Shown here in pieces: positions 17,543 through 27,645 of a DNA stretch of 64,000 nucleotides. This DNA is from Pseudomonas persica (lineage in GTDB: Bacteria > Pseudomonadota > Gammaproteobacteria > Pseudomonadales > Pseudomonadaceae), in the NCBI RefSeq assembly GCF_900291015.1, contig NZ_OLKL01000020.1:1-64000 (forward strand). The letters are read 5' to 3'. The notes under the pieces were generated by a model. That model saw only the letters and a program-made list of their open reading frames with translations, was not told where the DNA came from and searched no databases. The position numbers and the translations under genes were made by a program. Positions within the stretch are counted from its first letter, which is position 1. Each line of letters starts with the position of its first letter.

Positions 17543-18777
17543 GGCTGTTCCTCTTCCTGCTGCACGTCCTGCAACAGCAGGGCGAAGTCGGCCAGCGCCT
17601 GTTCGTCGGCAGGGTTGCCATAGGCCTGCTCCCAGGCGCGGCTGAACAGGTCTTGCGGGGTCATCTGGGCCAGTTCGACAAAGGCCAGGTCATCGTCTTC
17701 GGCGTTGTTGCGGCCAGCGTATTCGGCGCTGATGCGGATCAGGCGCACGGCCTTGCCTTCCAGTGCGGTTTCGATCTGCTGGCGCAGGTCGGGTTGCGGC
17801 TCGTCCAGTATCACTCGCACTTCCAGCCAGGGCTGGCGGTTGGGGTCTTCGAGCAGGTCGATCACTGGCAGCTCGGTCAGTTGCTGCAGCAGTTCGCCCA
17901 ATGGGGCCGGGCCGACCCGTTGCAGGGCCACGGCGCGCGGTACCGGGCGCGGTTCGACGCTGACCAGACCGGTGCCGTCCAGCTCCACTTCCAGCACCTG
18001 GTGCGGGTAGTTGATTTCGGCGAACGACAGCGGGATCGGCGAGCCGCTGTAGCGGATGCGCTCTTCGCGGTTGACCTTCTGCGGCTTGTGCAGGTGGCCC
18101 AGGGCGACGTAGCTGATGGCCTTGTCGAACAGCTTGGCCGGCAGCGCCTCGGCGTTGCCGATGATCAGGCTGCGCTCGGAGTCCTCCGACACCGCGCCAC
18201 CGGCCATGTGCGCGTGGCTGATGGCGATCAGCGCCTGGTCCTTCTTGCGTTTTTTCTGCGCGGCGGCGATCAGTTGCTGGTGCACCTGGGTGATGCCTTG
18301 CAGGTAGTCGTCGCCCAGTTGCGGGCCGGTCACCTCGGCCGGGCGCAGGAACGGCAGCGCCAGGCACCAGGCGGCGACCTTGCCACGGCCGTTGGTCAGC
18401 GGAATCAACAGGCGCTCGGCGTCCAGCTGGCCCTCGTCCAGCCAGTGCACACGGCCCAGGGCATGGGTGCGCAGGCGGCGCATGAGCGCGGCGGGCAGCT
18501 CGATGCGCGAGCCGGAGTCGTGGTTGCCGGCGATCATCACGATGTCCAGCTTGGGCTGTTGCTCGTGGGCCTGGACGATGAAGTCGTAGAGGCGCTCCTG
18601 GGCTTTGACCGGCGGGTTGACCGTGTCGAAGATATCGCCGGCGATCAGCAGCGCATCCGGCTGGCGCAGGCGCAGCTGGCCGAGCAGCCAGTCGAGGAAG
18701 CAGGCGTGTTCGAAGTCGCGTTCCTGGCCGTGCAGGCTTTGGCCCAGGTGCCAGTCGGAGGTATGAAACAGACGCAT
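17539..18777 (-). CDS. sbcD: exonuclease SbcCD subunit D
   Basis: A 412-residue Mre11-like metallonuclease, partner of SbcC. Metal-binding motifs are SDWHLGQ at residues 7-13, AGDIFDTVNPP, GNHDSGSR and GHLH(KPQ). The open frame extends upstream to 19035, but that part is REP sequence in translation; ATG 18777 (MRLFHTSDWHLG) is the family start. It is the promoter-proximal gene of sbcD-sbcC-gst. Confidence 0.96.
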   Translation of the reverse strand: MRLFHTSDWHLGQSLHGQERDFEHACFLDWLLGQLRLRQPDALLIAGDIFDTVNPPVKAQERLYDFIVQAHEQQPKLDIVMIAGNHDSGSRIELPAALMRRLRTHALGRVHWLDEGQLDAERLLIPLTNGRGKVAAWCLALPFLRPAEVTGPQLGDDYLQGITQVHQQLIAAAQKKRKKDQALIAISHAHMAGGAVSEDSERSLIIGNAEALPAKLFDKAISYVALGHLHKPQKVNREERIRYSGSPIPLSFAEINYPHQVLEVELDGTGLVSVEPRPVPRAVALQRVGPAPLGELLQQLTELPVIDLLEDPNRQPWLEVRVILDEPQPDLRQQIETALEGKAVRLIRISAEYAGRNNAEDDDLAFVELAQMTPQDLFSRAWEQAYGNPADEQALADFALLLQDVQQEEEQP

Positions 18778-18861
18778 GGATGACCTGTTGGTGTCGAGTC
18801 GAGCAAGCGAGGGCTTGGCTTGGGTGATAGGCGTTGCGCAAGGGCGGTATGGTAACCCAAG

Positions 18862-19245
18862 CATGGGGCCGCTGTGCGGCCCGATCGCCGGCAAGCCAGC
18901 TCTCATAGAACTGCACATAACTCGTTGAATTAGCAGGGCCCCTGTGGGAGCGGCTTTAGCCGCGAACACCGGCGCAGCCGGTGCCATGCACCGCGTTGGA
19001 TTCTTCGCGGCTAAAGCCGCTCCCACAGGATGCACGGACCGCTTGCGAATTCAGTTCTCTATGCGACAGCGCAGCCCAAAGGGCTGGGGCCATCTGCCAC
19101 AGGATCTGCGCTGCCCTTGAACTTTGTGCAATTCCTGTGGGAGCTGGCTTGCCGGCGATGAGGCCGGTCGATGCTCATGTCTTACGGCGCTGGGTGGTGG
19201 TGGTTGGCACCGGCTGCGCCGGGGTTCGCGGGCATGCCCGCGAAG
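18862..19245. repeat. mixed REP cluster
   Basis: The 488-bp gap between sbcD and the batD-like gene holds no gene. It contains at least four palindromic units of different classes: GCCGGCAAGCCAGCTC (18890 region), GGCTTTAGCCGCGAA and its inverted copy (18953-19030), GAGCTGGCTTGCCGGCGAT (19140-19160) and GCGGGCATGCCCGCGAAGAG (about 19229-19249), plus CCGGCGCAGCCGG-type short palindromes. No transposase accompanies them. Confidence 0.85.
19041..19068 (+). repeat. non-REP 28-bp repeat, copy 1
   Basis: GCTTGCGAATTCAGTTCTCT plus ATGCGACA. It matches a second copy at 34817-34844 in 24 of 28 positions. Both copies adjoin a REP and a CCCACAGG/GCCACAGG motif, so it may be part of a larger composite repeat. 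Confidence 0.65.
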
Positions 19246-19265
19246 AGGCCCGAACGGGCAGCCGA

Positions 19266-20900
19266 TTACTTGGGATAGAGCGGCGGCAAGCTGCCATTCT
19301 CCCCAGTTGGCAACAACACCTGCTCAGCCGGCGGAATGGTGCCGATCGCCCGCCACAAATCCTCTCCCTGCCAATACTGCCCACTCTCGCTGTACAACGC
19401 CCCGTTCAACCCATCCAGCGCATCCGACAGCGGCACGAAGCGCGCCGCCATCTCGGCCAGGGTTTCCGGCTGCTGCCGAGCCCAGGCGTCCAGCGCCTGG
19501 CGGGTCGCCTGCGGATCGTTGGCCTGGCACGCGCGCTTGAGATCATCCAGCAAGGTCCGCGGGCTTGGCCCGGCCTGCGCGGCGCGCAGCACCGCTGGTT
19601 GCGAGCGGGCGCGCCACCACAGGGCGAAGCCGAGCACGGTGGTGAGGGCAAACACCAGGGTGGCCAGCTGCCACGGCCACAGCAGGTTGCTGACACTGCT
19701 GTTGTCGCCCACCGGGGTGTCGGCACTCAGCGCCGGGTTGTCCTGCGCGTTCAGCGTGCGCGCTGGCAGGCTGCTGTGCTCCAGGTGGTCTTCGCGAGTG
19801 TTCCACCAGGCCACTTCCAGCACCGGCAGGGCCAGCGCGCCGCTGTGGGTCGGCACCAGGGCTTCGCGCTCTTCGCGGTTGGCGATCATGCCACGCTCGC
19901 CAATTTCGTTGCGCAGTAGCGGCTGATCGGGGTAGCGGCGCAGGCCGGTGATTTCGGTGGCAGGCAGCGGCGGCAGCTGGGTGCTGGACAAGCCTTCGGC
20001 ACGCAAGGTGATGTTACGGGTCAGCGAGTCGCCAATCTGCACCTGCTGGTTGCCAGGGTCGGGGTTCCAGTGTTCTTCCAGGGTCAGGCTGCGCGCCGGT
20101 AGCCACGGCACGCCAGCGGGCCAGGCCGGCGGAATCGGCCGTACGGCCAGGCGCAATGGCAGTGAGCCGACCTGCACCTGGTGGCCAGCCCGGGCCGCGC
20201 CGTTGGCTTGTGGGGCTTGGTCCGGGCTGGCGGCGGCGGTGGCGGTGAAGGTCAGCGGCGGGATGTCGAGGGTGCCGCTTTGCTGGGGATACACGGCATA
20301 GCGGGTTTCGATCACGCCATGGCGGACGCCGTTGATTTCCTTTTCATAGGTGCGCGATTCACCCAGCGGTTCGACCTTGGCGTTTTCCAGTTGCAGCGGG
20401 CTGAGGCTGCTGTCGTCGTACAGTGCCACCGAGTGGTAGATGCGCAGGGTCAGCACGGCCTGGGCCTGGACGTAGACCTCGTTGCTGTCGAGCGTGGCTT
20501 CGATGAACACCTGCGAGGCACTGTCCTGGCGGCTGGCGTCGGCCTGCAGCACCTGCAGCTCGATGGCCTGGCTGTGCGACTGGCCCAGTTGCAGCTCGGG
20601 GATGCGCAGGCTGCCGCTGCGCCGTGGCAGCAGGGTGATGATCCAGCGGGTGCTGGCGCGGGTTTCGCCGTCGAGGCTGTGCAGGCTGTTCAGCTGGCGC
20701 GTGCCGCGCACTTCGAAGTCACCCTCCAGGGCGCGCAGGTCGGGCTTGCCGAACTGGGTGACGTCCTGGCTTTCCAGGGTCAGCTCCAGGCTTTCGCCGG
20801 CCTCCAGGCGGGTGCGGTCAACGCTGGCCTGCAGCAGCGGTTCGGCGTGGGCCAGCACAGCCCACAGCAGGGTGAGGAGCAAGACGCCGAAGCGACTCAT
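19266..20900 (-). CDS. batD: BatD-family protein
   Basis: A 544-residue membrane-anchored protein: signal peptide (FGVLLLTLLWAVLAHA), a large periplasmic region with Ig-like strands (ASVDRTRLEAGESLELTLES), a membrane helix near residue 410 (WQLATLVFALTTVLGFALWW) and a cytoplasmic tail. This is the BatD (oxygen tolerance/aerotolerance) architecture. BatD proteins occur with MoxR ATPases and VWA proteins; the molecular role is not settled. Its ATG overlaps the stop of the preceding VWA-TPR gene by four bases, placing it last in the moxR locus. Confidence 0.85.
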   Translation of the reverse strand: MSRFGVLLLTLLWAVLAHAEPLLQASVDRTRLEAGESLELTLESQDVTQFGKPDLRALEGDFEVRGTRQLNSLHSLDGETRASTRWIITLLPRRSGSLRIPELQLGQSHSQAIELQVLQADASRQDSASQVFIEATLDSNEVYVQAQAVLTLRIYHSVALYDDSSLSPLQLENAKVEPLGESRTYEKEINGVRHGVIETRYAVYPQQSGTLDIPPLTFTATAAASPDQAPQANGAARAGHQVQVGSLPLRLAVRPIPPAWPAGVPWLPARSLTLEEHWNPDPGNQQVQIGDSLTRNITLRAEGLSSTQLPPLPATEITGLRRYPDQPLLRNEIGERGMIANREEREALVPTHSGALALPVLEVAWWNTREDHLEHSSLPARTLNAQDNPALSADTPVGDNSSVSNLLWPWQLATLVFALTTVLGFALWWRARSQPAVLRAAQAGPSPRTLLDDLKRACQANDPQATRQALDAWARQQPETLAEMAARFVPLSDALDGLNGALYSESGQYWQGEDLWRAIGTIPPAEQVLLPTGENGSLPPLYPK

Positions 20901-22615
20901 CGTGGGTTTTCCTGATGCAATTGCTGTTCATACCAGAATTTGCGCCGCAGCAGCTCCGCCGGGTTGTCGGGGATCTCCCGCAGCCATTGTTCCAGGGCCT
21001 GGCGCTGTTCGGCATCGAGGCTGGTCGATACCGGGCGCTGCGGCGGCTGGATGACGCTGTCATCCGCGCCGGCCTGGTTGCCGGCTGCTACCTGGCTGTT
21101 GCTGCTGCCTTCGCCGGGCTGTTCGGCGCTGGCTTGTTCGTCGTTGCCGGGCGTGCCCTGGGCCGGGCTGCTGGCCGAGCTGCTGTTGCCTTCGGTTTCG
21201 CTGCCGGGCGTGCCTTGGGCATCGTTGCCGGGCGGTTGTTCCTCGGCCTTGGCCTCGCGCTGTTGCAGCAGTTGCTGCACCAGCGCCTGGTTGTCCAGCG
21301 CCGCCTGCAGGTCGGGCTGGCGTTCCAGGGCTTGTTCGTAGGCGTCGAGGGCGGCTTCCAGTTCACCGCTGCGGGCCAGGGCATTGCCTCGATTGTAGTG
21401 GGCGGCGGCCGTGTCGCCTTGGGAAAAGGCTTCGGCGGCAGCGGTATAGTCGCCCGCCTGGTACAGGGCCATGCCGCGCCATTGTGGGTCCTGGAACTGG
21501 TGCGCGGCGCTGGCTGGGCGGTTTTGCTCCAGCAGACGCTGGCCTTGCTGGTCGGGACGCAACCACAGGTCGTTGAACTCGAAGGCCAGGCTAGGCTGGG
21601 GCAGGGCCAGCAGCAGCGGCAGGCAGAACAGCCAGCCGCGTCGGCCGGCACAGGCGGCCAGCAGCAACAGCGGCAGCAGCAGCCAGTGACCCTGGTCGGC
21701 CCAGCTGTCCAGTTGCAGGGTCTGGCCGTCATTGCGCCCGGCGCGCGGGTTGTCGAACAGGCCCAGGCCACGCAGGTCGAGGTCGTCGATACGGGCATGC
21801 CGGTAGCGCCCGCCGGTGCCGCTGATGAAGCCCTTGAGGCTGGCGCTGTCCAGGCGCGGCAACAGAATGCCGCCCTGGTCGTCCTTGAGGTATTCGCCGT
21901 TGGCCTGGCGCACCGGTGCGCCTTCGCGGCTGCCGATGCCCAGCATCAGCAGGCTCGGGCCCTGGCGGCCGAGGGCCTGGGCGATGCCTTGACGCTCCGG
22001 GGCGCTGAGCGAAGAGCCGATCAGCAGCAGGCGGCCCTGGCCCAGGCCGCTCTGGGCCAGCAGGGCCAGGCCTTTTTGCACGGCCAGGTCAGCGCGTTGG
22101 CCAGGTTTGGGCATGATCGACGGGTCGATCGCCTCGAGCAGGTTGCGGCTGGTGGCCAGGTCATCGGACAGCGGCACCAGGGTGTGCGCGGAGCCGGCAT
22201 AGACCACCAGCGCGGTCTGGCTGTCGCGGCGCTGTTCCAGCAGATCGAGGATTTTGCGCCGCGCCTGTTCCAGGCGGTTGGGCGGGCTGTCTTCGGCGAG
22301 CATCCGAGGGGTCAGTTCGAGCAGGATCACCAGCGGGTCGGCCGGGCGCTGGCGGCTTTCTTCCACGCGCTGCCAACTGGGCCCGAGCAGGGCCAGGATC
22401 ACCAGCACCCAGGCCAGGCCCAGCGCCACCCACGGCAGCTTGCTGGTGCTGCCGCTGCCACCGCCTAGCAGTACGCCATGGAACGCCGGCGGCAGAATCA
22501 ACTGCCAGCGCCCGGCGCGCTTGCGCCGGTGCCACAGTTTGTACAGCAGCCAGCCGAGCAGGGGCACGGCCAGCAGCCATAGCGGGCGCAACCATTCGGG
22601 CCACAGTTCGATCAT
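20897..22615 (-). CDS. VWA-TPR protein, BatB/BatC-like fusion
   Basis: A 572-residue inner-membrane protein. Two N-terminal membrane helices (LWLLAVPLLGWLLYKLW; WVALGLAWVLVILALLG) precede a von Willebrand A domain, another helix region near residue 310 and then TPR repeats (GMALYQAGDYTAAAEAF, GNALARSGELEAALDAYEQAL) and a Gln/Gly/Glu-rich tail. It joins what are BatB and BatC in Bacteroidetes. The metal-site DxSxS of the VWA domain is replaced by ELTPR, so metal-dependent adhesion is doubtful. The start MIELWPEW at 22615 overlaps the batA stop by four bases. Confidence 0.88.
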   Translation of the reverse strand: MIELWPEWLRPLWLLAVPLLGWLLYKLWHRRKRAGRWQLILPPAFHGVLLGGGSGSTSKLPWVALGLAWVLVILALLGPSWQRVEESRQRPADPLVILLELTPRMLAEDSPPNRLEQARRKILDLLEQRRDSQTALVVYAGSAHTLVPLSDDLATSRNLLEAIDPSIMPKPGQRADLAVQKGLALLAQSGLGQGRLLLIGSSLSAPERQGIAQALGRQGPSLLMLGIGSREGAPVRQANGEYLKDDQGGILLPRLDSASLKGFISGTGGRYRHARIDDLDLRGLGLFDNPRAGRNDGQTLQLDSWADQGHWLLLPLLLLAACAGRRGWLFCLPLLLALPQPSLAFEFNDLWLRPDQQGQRLLEQNRPASAAHQFQDPQWRGMALYQAGDYTAAAEAFSQGDTAAAHYNRGNALARSGELEAALDAYEQALERQPDLQAALDNQALVQQLLQQREAKAEEQPPGNDAQGTPGSETEGNSSSASSPAQGTPGNDEQASAEQPGEGSSNSQVAAGNQAGADDSVIQPPQRPVSTSLDAEQRQALEQWLREIPDNPAELLRRKFWYEQQLHQENPR

Positions 22616-23688
22616 CGCCGCCTCCTCAGGCGCAGGCGTTTCAGGCGCTGGCGCCATTCCGGGTGCGGTTGCAGGAAGCGCGGCCTGCGCAGCAGGCGCT
22701 GCAGCAGGTTGTCGGGCCATTGCACGGCCACCACCAGCAGCACGCTCAGCAGCAGGGCCAGGGCCAGGGGCCAGGCATACAGGGCTTTGGCCGTGCGCGC
22801 CTGGGTCGGCTGCTGGGCCACGGGTTCGAGCTGGTCGAGGGTGTCGCCGATGGCGTTCAGTTCGGCACCGTCATGGGCGCGGAAGTAGGTACCGTGGGTG
22901 ATGTCGGCAATTTCCTTGAGCGAGGCTTCGTCCAGGTCCAGGCTCGGGTTCAGGCCGAGCAGGCCAGGGGTACCACTGGCCTCGGGGTTGGCGCCGATGC
23001 CGATGGTGTAGATACGCACGCCTTCCTGGGCGGCCAGGCGGGCGGCGGTCAGCGGGTGGATCTGCCCGCCGTTGTTGGCGCCGTCGGTGATCAGCACCAG
23101 CACCCGGCTTTGTGCCGGGCGCTGGCGCAGGCGCTTGACCGCCAGGCCAATAGCGTCGCCGATGGCGGTATTCTTGCCAGCGATGCCGATCTGCGCTTCG
23201 TCGAGGAAGGTGCGCACGGTGCGCCGGTCGAAGGTGAGTGGGGCCTGCAGGTAGGCCTGGCTGCCGAACAGGATCAGGCCCACGCGGTCGCCTTCGCGGT
23301 CCTGCAGGAAGTCGCCGAGCAGCGCCTTGACCAGATCGAGGCGGCTGATGTCTTCGTTCTGCCACTGCATGTCGGGGAAGTCCATCGACCCGGACACATC
23401 CACCGCCACCAGCAGGTCGCGGCCGCTGGCAGCCACTGGCACCGGGTCGCCCAGCCATTGCGGGCGGGCGGCGGCGCACAGCAGCAACAGCCAGATGATG
23501 ACAAAGGGCGCCTGCTGGCGCCAGGTCGGCAGGTTGAGCCGCGCGCGGCGCCCGGCCAGGCCTTCCAGTTCGTTGAGGAAGCCCACCTTGAGCACCGGTT
23601 CGCCGCTGTCGGCGGCCGGCAGTACCAGGCGCGCCAGCCACGGCAACGGCAACAGGGCGAAGACCCACGGCCAGGCCAGTTCAAACAT
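22612..23688 (-). CDS. batA: VWA-domain membrane protein BatA
   Basis: A 358-residue protein with membrane helices at the N-terminus (FELAWPWVFALLPLPWLARL), near residue 60 and at the C-terminus (LALALLLSVLLVVAVQW). The periplasmic or cytosolic VWA domain has an intact MIDAS motif DVSGSMDF near residue 97 and the later LITDGANNGG. Start at 23688 (MFELAW) overlaps the DUF4381 gene by eight bases. It is the metal-competent VWA protein of the moxR/bat locus and probable partner of the degenerate VWA protein downstream. Confidence 0.9.
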   Translation of the reverse strand: MFELAWPWVFALLPLPWLARLVLPAADSGEPVLKVGFLNELEGLAGRRARLNLPTWRQQAPFVIIWLLLLCAAARPQWLGDPVPVAASGRDLLVAVDVSGSMDFPDMQWQNEDISRLDLVKALLGDFLQDREGDRVGLILFGSQAYLQAPLTFDRRTVRTFLDEAQIGIAGKNTAIGDAIGLAVKRLRQRPAQSRVLVLITDGANNGGQIHPLTAARLAAQEGVRIYTIGIGANPEASGTPGLLGLNPSLDLDEASLKEIADITHGTYFRAHDGAELNAIGDTLDQLEPVAQQPTQARTAKALYAWPLALALLLSVLLVVAVQWPDNLLQRLLRRPRFLQPHPEWRQRLKRLRLRRRR

Positions 23689-24175
23689 GCTTGCGGATCC
23701 AGGTTTCGACGGCCTGGCTGAGCCCGGCGATGGCCTTGTCATCGAGCTTGCACTCGGGTTTGTAGGCGCCTTCGACCAGCACCATCCAGCGGGTCAGACC
23801 GGCGGCCGGGCAGCGGTTGTCGAGAAACGCCAGCCACTGGCGGCCGTTGAGGGTATGGCTGTTGGCGCCCGGGTAGTGGCTGCGGCACAAGCGCTTGAGC
23901 AGGGCGTTGATCTGCTGCAGCCAGGCCCCGGCCGGGGCGCCATCATAGGGGCGCGGCAGGCGGGCCAGTTCGGCCAGCGCTTCCACGCGTACCGGGTCCA
24001 ATGGTTGTTCGGCACGCACGATGCGGCGTTTGCCCGGGCGCCAGCGGCGCACCCGCCATAGGCCCCAGGCCAGCAGCGGCAGCACGGCCAGCAGCAGCCA
24101 CCAGCCGGGCGCCGGTGGCCACAGGCCGATCGGCGCGGGGGCGATCAACGGCTGCAGTTGGTCAAGCGGGTTCAT
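23681..24175 (-). CDS. DUF4381 family membrane protein
   Basis: A 164-residue protein beginning MNPLDQLQPLIAPAPIGLWP, followed by one membrane helix (GWWLLLAVLPLLAWGLW) and a cytosolic domain with the NALLKRLCRSHYPG and LNGRQWLAFLDNRC motifs of DUF4381. This family is regularly placed between DUF58 and batA genes, as here. Its role is unknown; a scaffold function in the MoxR-VWA complex is inference. Confidence 0.86.
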   Translation of the reverse strand: MNPLDQLQPLIAPAPIGLWPPAPGWWLLLAVLPLLAWGLWRVRRWRPGKRRIVRAEQPLDPVRVEALAELARLPRPYDGAPAGAWLQQINALLKRLCRSHYPGANSHTLNGRQWLAFLDNRCPAAGLTRWMVLVEGAYKPECKLDDKAIAGLSQAVETWIRKHV

Positions 24176-24188
24176 CGGCCGCTGCCCT

Positions 24189-25133
24189 TCATGACGCACT
24201 CCGTGGCCGCTGGGCGTTCAGGTATTCGCGCAGTTGCTCGATCATTTCGCTTTGGGTGCTCAGTGGCATCAGCAGCACGCGCAGCTTTTGCGCCATCAGC
24301 TCCCAGCGCTCGATGCGTGCTTCGGCTTGCTGGCGGTAGGCCTGGCGCAGGTTGGCGTCCAGGGTGTCGAGCTCCAGCTGCGCGCTGCGTTGGGCGAAGC
24401 GCAGCAGGCCGGCGGCGGGCAGGGCGTGGTCGAGCGGGTCGGACACCGGCATCAGCAGCAGGTCGCAATGGCGCGAGAGCATGGCCAGGTGCTGCTCCAC
24501 CTGGGCGGTGAGCGAGCGTTCATCGCAGATCACGATGGCCAGGCTGCCGGGGCGCAGCACTTCGCGGGCGCGGCGCAGGGCGAGGCCGAGGCTGTCAGCC
24601 CCGGGGCTGGCTTCGGTGTGCAGCGCCTGGTTGACCTTGGCCAGGCGGTTGAGCAGTTGCAGCAGGCTCTGCTTGCTGCGCCGGGGCTTGATTTCGTGGT
24701 GTTCGTTGTCGCCGAACACCAACCCGCCGATGCGGTCGTTGTGGCCCAGCGCGGCCCAGCCGAACAGCGCCGCAGCCTGGGCGGCCAGTACCGACTTGAA
24801 CATCAGCCCCGAACCGAAGAACAGTCGCTGGCTCTGCTCGACGAGGATGAAGATTGGCCGTTCGCGCTCTTCGTGGAACAGCTTGGTGTGCGGTTCCTGG
24901 GTGCGCGCAGTGACCCGCCAGTCGATGTTGCGCACATCGTCGCCGGCCTGGTACACGCGCACCTGGTCGAAGTCCACGCCGCGCCCGCGCAGCTTGGAAT
25001 GGTGCAGGCCCACCAGCGGGCTGCGCTGGCCGGGCCGGGAGAATAGCTGGATTTCGCGCACGCGGTGGCGCATGTCGATCAGCTCGGCAAGGCCGATGCG
25101 GATGCCGGGTTCGGTCAGCGATGCGGTGGGCAT
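24189..25133 (-). CDS. DUF58 family protein
   Basis: A 314-residue cytosolic protein with the DUF58 core motif GRGVDFDQVRVYQAGDDVRNIDWRV (here seen as GRGVDFDQVR then AGDDVRNIDWRVTART) and a following VWA-like fold. DUF58 proteins are constant companions of MoxR ATPases. ATG 25133 (MPTASLTEPG) lies four bases after the moxR stop. No membrane segments are obvious. Function unknown beyond the association. Confidence 0.88.
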   Translation of the reverse strand: MPTASLTEPGIRIGLAELIDMRHRVREIQLFSRPGQRSPLVGLHHSKLRGRGVDFDQVRVYQAGDDVRNIDWRVTARTQEPHTKLFHEERERPIFILVEQSQRLFFGSGLMFKSVLAAQAAALFGWAALGHNDRIGGLVFGDNEHHEIKPRRSKQSLLQLLNRLAKVNQALHTEASPGADSLGLALRRAREVLRPGSLAIVICDERSLTAQVEQHLAMLSRHCDLLLMPVSDPLDHALPAAGLLRFAQRSAQLELDTLDANLRQAYRQQAEARIERWELMAQKLRVLLMPLSTQSEMIEQLREYLNAQRPRSAS

Positions 25134-25137
25134 GGGC

Positions 25138-26097
<960 letters not shown>

Positions 26098-26174
26098 CGG
26101 TGACGGTTCCTGGTATGGGGCCGCAGGCGGCTGGAGGCAGCCGCCCTGGCAAGGGGTGATACTTTAATCCATCC

Positions 26175-26183
26175 GGGGGGGGG
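26175..26183. repeat. nine-G homopolymer tract
   Basis: Nine consecutive G residues in the 230-bp gap between the moxR start and the DUF2235 gene, about 145 bases before the latter's ATG. Such tracts can vary in length. The rest of the gap shows a CATGTGCAGGAC/GTCCTGCA-type inverted repeat near 26226-26252 and nothing else clear. Confidence 0.6.
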
Positions 26184-26327
26184 CGACCAATGGCGGTAGG
26201 GAAATTTATCCTTGCCGGGGGCCATGCAGGTCCGGAAATGTCCTGCACATGGCTGGCCATTGGCTGATGTTCCGCTGCGGCGTGCTGGCGCCTGCTTGTG
26301 CTTTTTGCGCGAGCAGGAGGCACGACG

Positions 26328-27635
26328 ATGGACCTGAACAGCTGTAGCACTGCACGCATTACGCCGGTCACCCTGCGTTTTGGCGTGTTCTTCGATGGCA
26401 CCGGTAACAACCTGAACAATGTGCTGCCGGTGGATGCACCGGGGGGCGAGGGGGGCAGTTATGCCAATGCCTTGAGCAATGTGGCCCTGCTGCATGCACT
26501 GTATCCGGCGCAGGGGGCCAATGCTGATGGGACCATGGCGTTTCTGAGGCGTTATGTCGAAGGCGTGGGCACCCTGGCGGGCGAGGCGGATCATGCCTAT
26601 GCCTCCGTCACCGGGCGTGGGCGCAGGGGGGCCGAGGCGCGGGTCGCCGAGGCCTTGGCGGGGATTGCCGGGCAACTGCGGGACTGGCGCCAGGCGCATC
26701 CACAGGCAAGGGTCGGGCGAGTCGAGTTCGACTTGTTCGGTTTCAGCCGCGGCGCGGCGGCGGTGCGGCATCTGGCCAACCTGCTGCATGATGGCGGTGG
26801 CAGGCTGTTGGCTGTGCCCTGTGGCATCGAGATCAACTTCATCGGCCTGTTCGACACGGTGGCGGCGATCATCGCGCCACTGCAGGGAGACTTTGACCCC
26901 GCCGATGACCGCAATGGTGGCTTGCGCCTGGGCCTGGGCGCGGGCATAGCCCGGCAAGTGGTGCAGCTGGTGGCGGCGGATGAGCAGCGGCACAACTTCC
27001 CGCTGGTGCGCAGTGGCCATGACATCGTGTTGCCGGGCGTGCACTCGAACATTGGCGGGGGTTACCCGGATACCACGCAGGAGCAGGTGCTACTGTGCAA
27101 GCCGCAGTCTCAGCGGGTGCCGCTGGGCATGCGCGCCGAGCACACTCGTGTGCATGCCTCGGTCAGTGCGTTGCTGGCGTCGTCGTTTGGCGAAATGGGC
27201 GTGCCCAGGCCGCGGGTGCTGGCGTGGGAGGTTCCGATTGCCGGTGGCCGGCCGCGTGAGGCGCAAAAACAGGTATATGCGGCGGTATACCGCGAACGGA
27301 AAGTGGCGGGGCAGCTGTCCCGGGTGTACCTGAGCATCATGCGGGAGCTGGCGGTGCGGGCTGGTGTGCCGTTTGCGCAACTGGGCGGGCAGGCCGAGCA
27401 CCGGCTGCCGGATGAACTGCTGGGCATCAGCCGCAAGTTGCATGCGTTTGCCCTGGGTGAATGCGAACAGCCTGGGTTGACCGAGGATGAACAGCGATGG
27501 TTGCGCGACAGGTACGTGCATGCGTCAGCGAACTGGAATGCGTTGAAGGGGTTGCACGGCAGTGTGCTGGACGTGCTGTTCGTCAATCGGCCGGCTGCAG
27601 GTGGGCGGGTGGTGCATGCGAACCCGGCAGCTTGA
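26328..27635 (+). CDS. DUF2235 alpha/beta hydrolase, Tle1-like
   Basis: A 435-residue protein with the DUF2235 hallmarks: LRFGVFFDGTGNN at the N-terminus, the nucleophile motif GFSRGAAAVRH near residue 140, a catalytic aspartate candidate in IGLFDTVAAI and the GVHSNIGGGYP segment with histidine. Families with this domain include T6SS phospholipase effectors (Tle1), but no VgrG, PAAR, chaperone or immunity gene is adjacent, and no signal peptide is seen. A good ribosome-binding site (GCAGGAGG) precedes the ATG. Effector function is inference. Confidence 0.82.
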   Translation: MDLNSCSTARITPVTLRFGVFFDGTGNNLNNVLPVDAPGGEGGSYANALSNVALLHALYPAQGANADGTMAFLRRYVEGVGTLAGEADHAYASVTGRGRRGAEARVAEALAGIAGQLRDWRQAHPQARVGRVEFDLFGFSRGAAAVRHLANLLHDGGGRLLAVPCGIEINFIGLFDTVAAIIAPLQGDFDPADDRNGGLRLGLGAGIARQVVQLVAADEQRHNFPLVRSGHDIVLPGVHSNIGGGYPDTTQEQVLLCKPQSQRVPLGMRAEHTRVHASVSALLASSFGEMGVPRPRVLAWEVPIAGGRPREAQKQVYAAVYRERKVAGQLSRVYLSIMRELAVRAGVPFAQLGGQAEHRLPDELLGISRKLHAFALGECEQPGLTEDEQRWLRDRYVHASANWNALKGLHGSVLDVLFVNRPAAGGRVVHANPAA

Positions 27636-27645
27636 TCAGCCTGTA

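Noticed and set aside
17539..19035. Longer sbcD frame starting at 19035
   Set aside because: Residues before MRLFHTSDWHLG come from REP DNA and are not part of the SbcD family.
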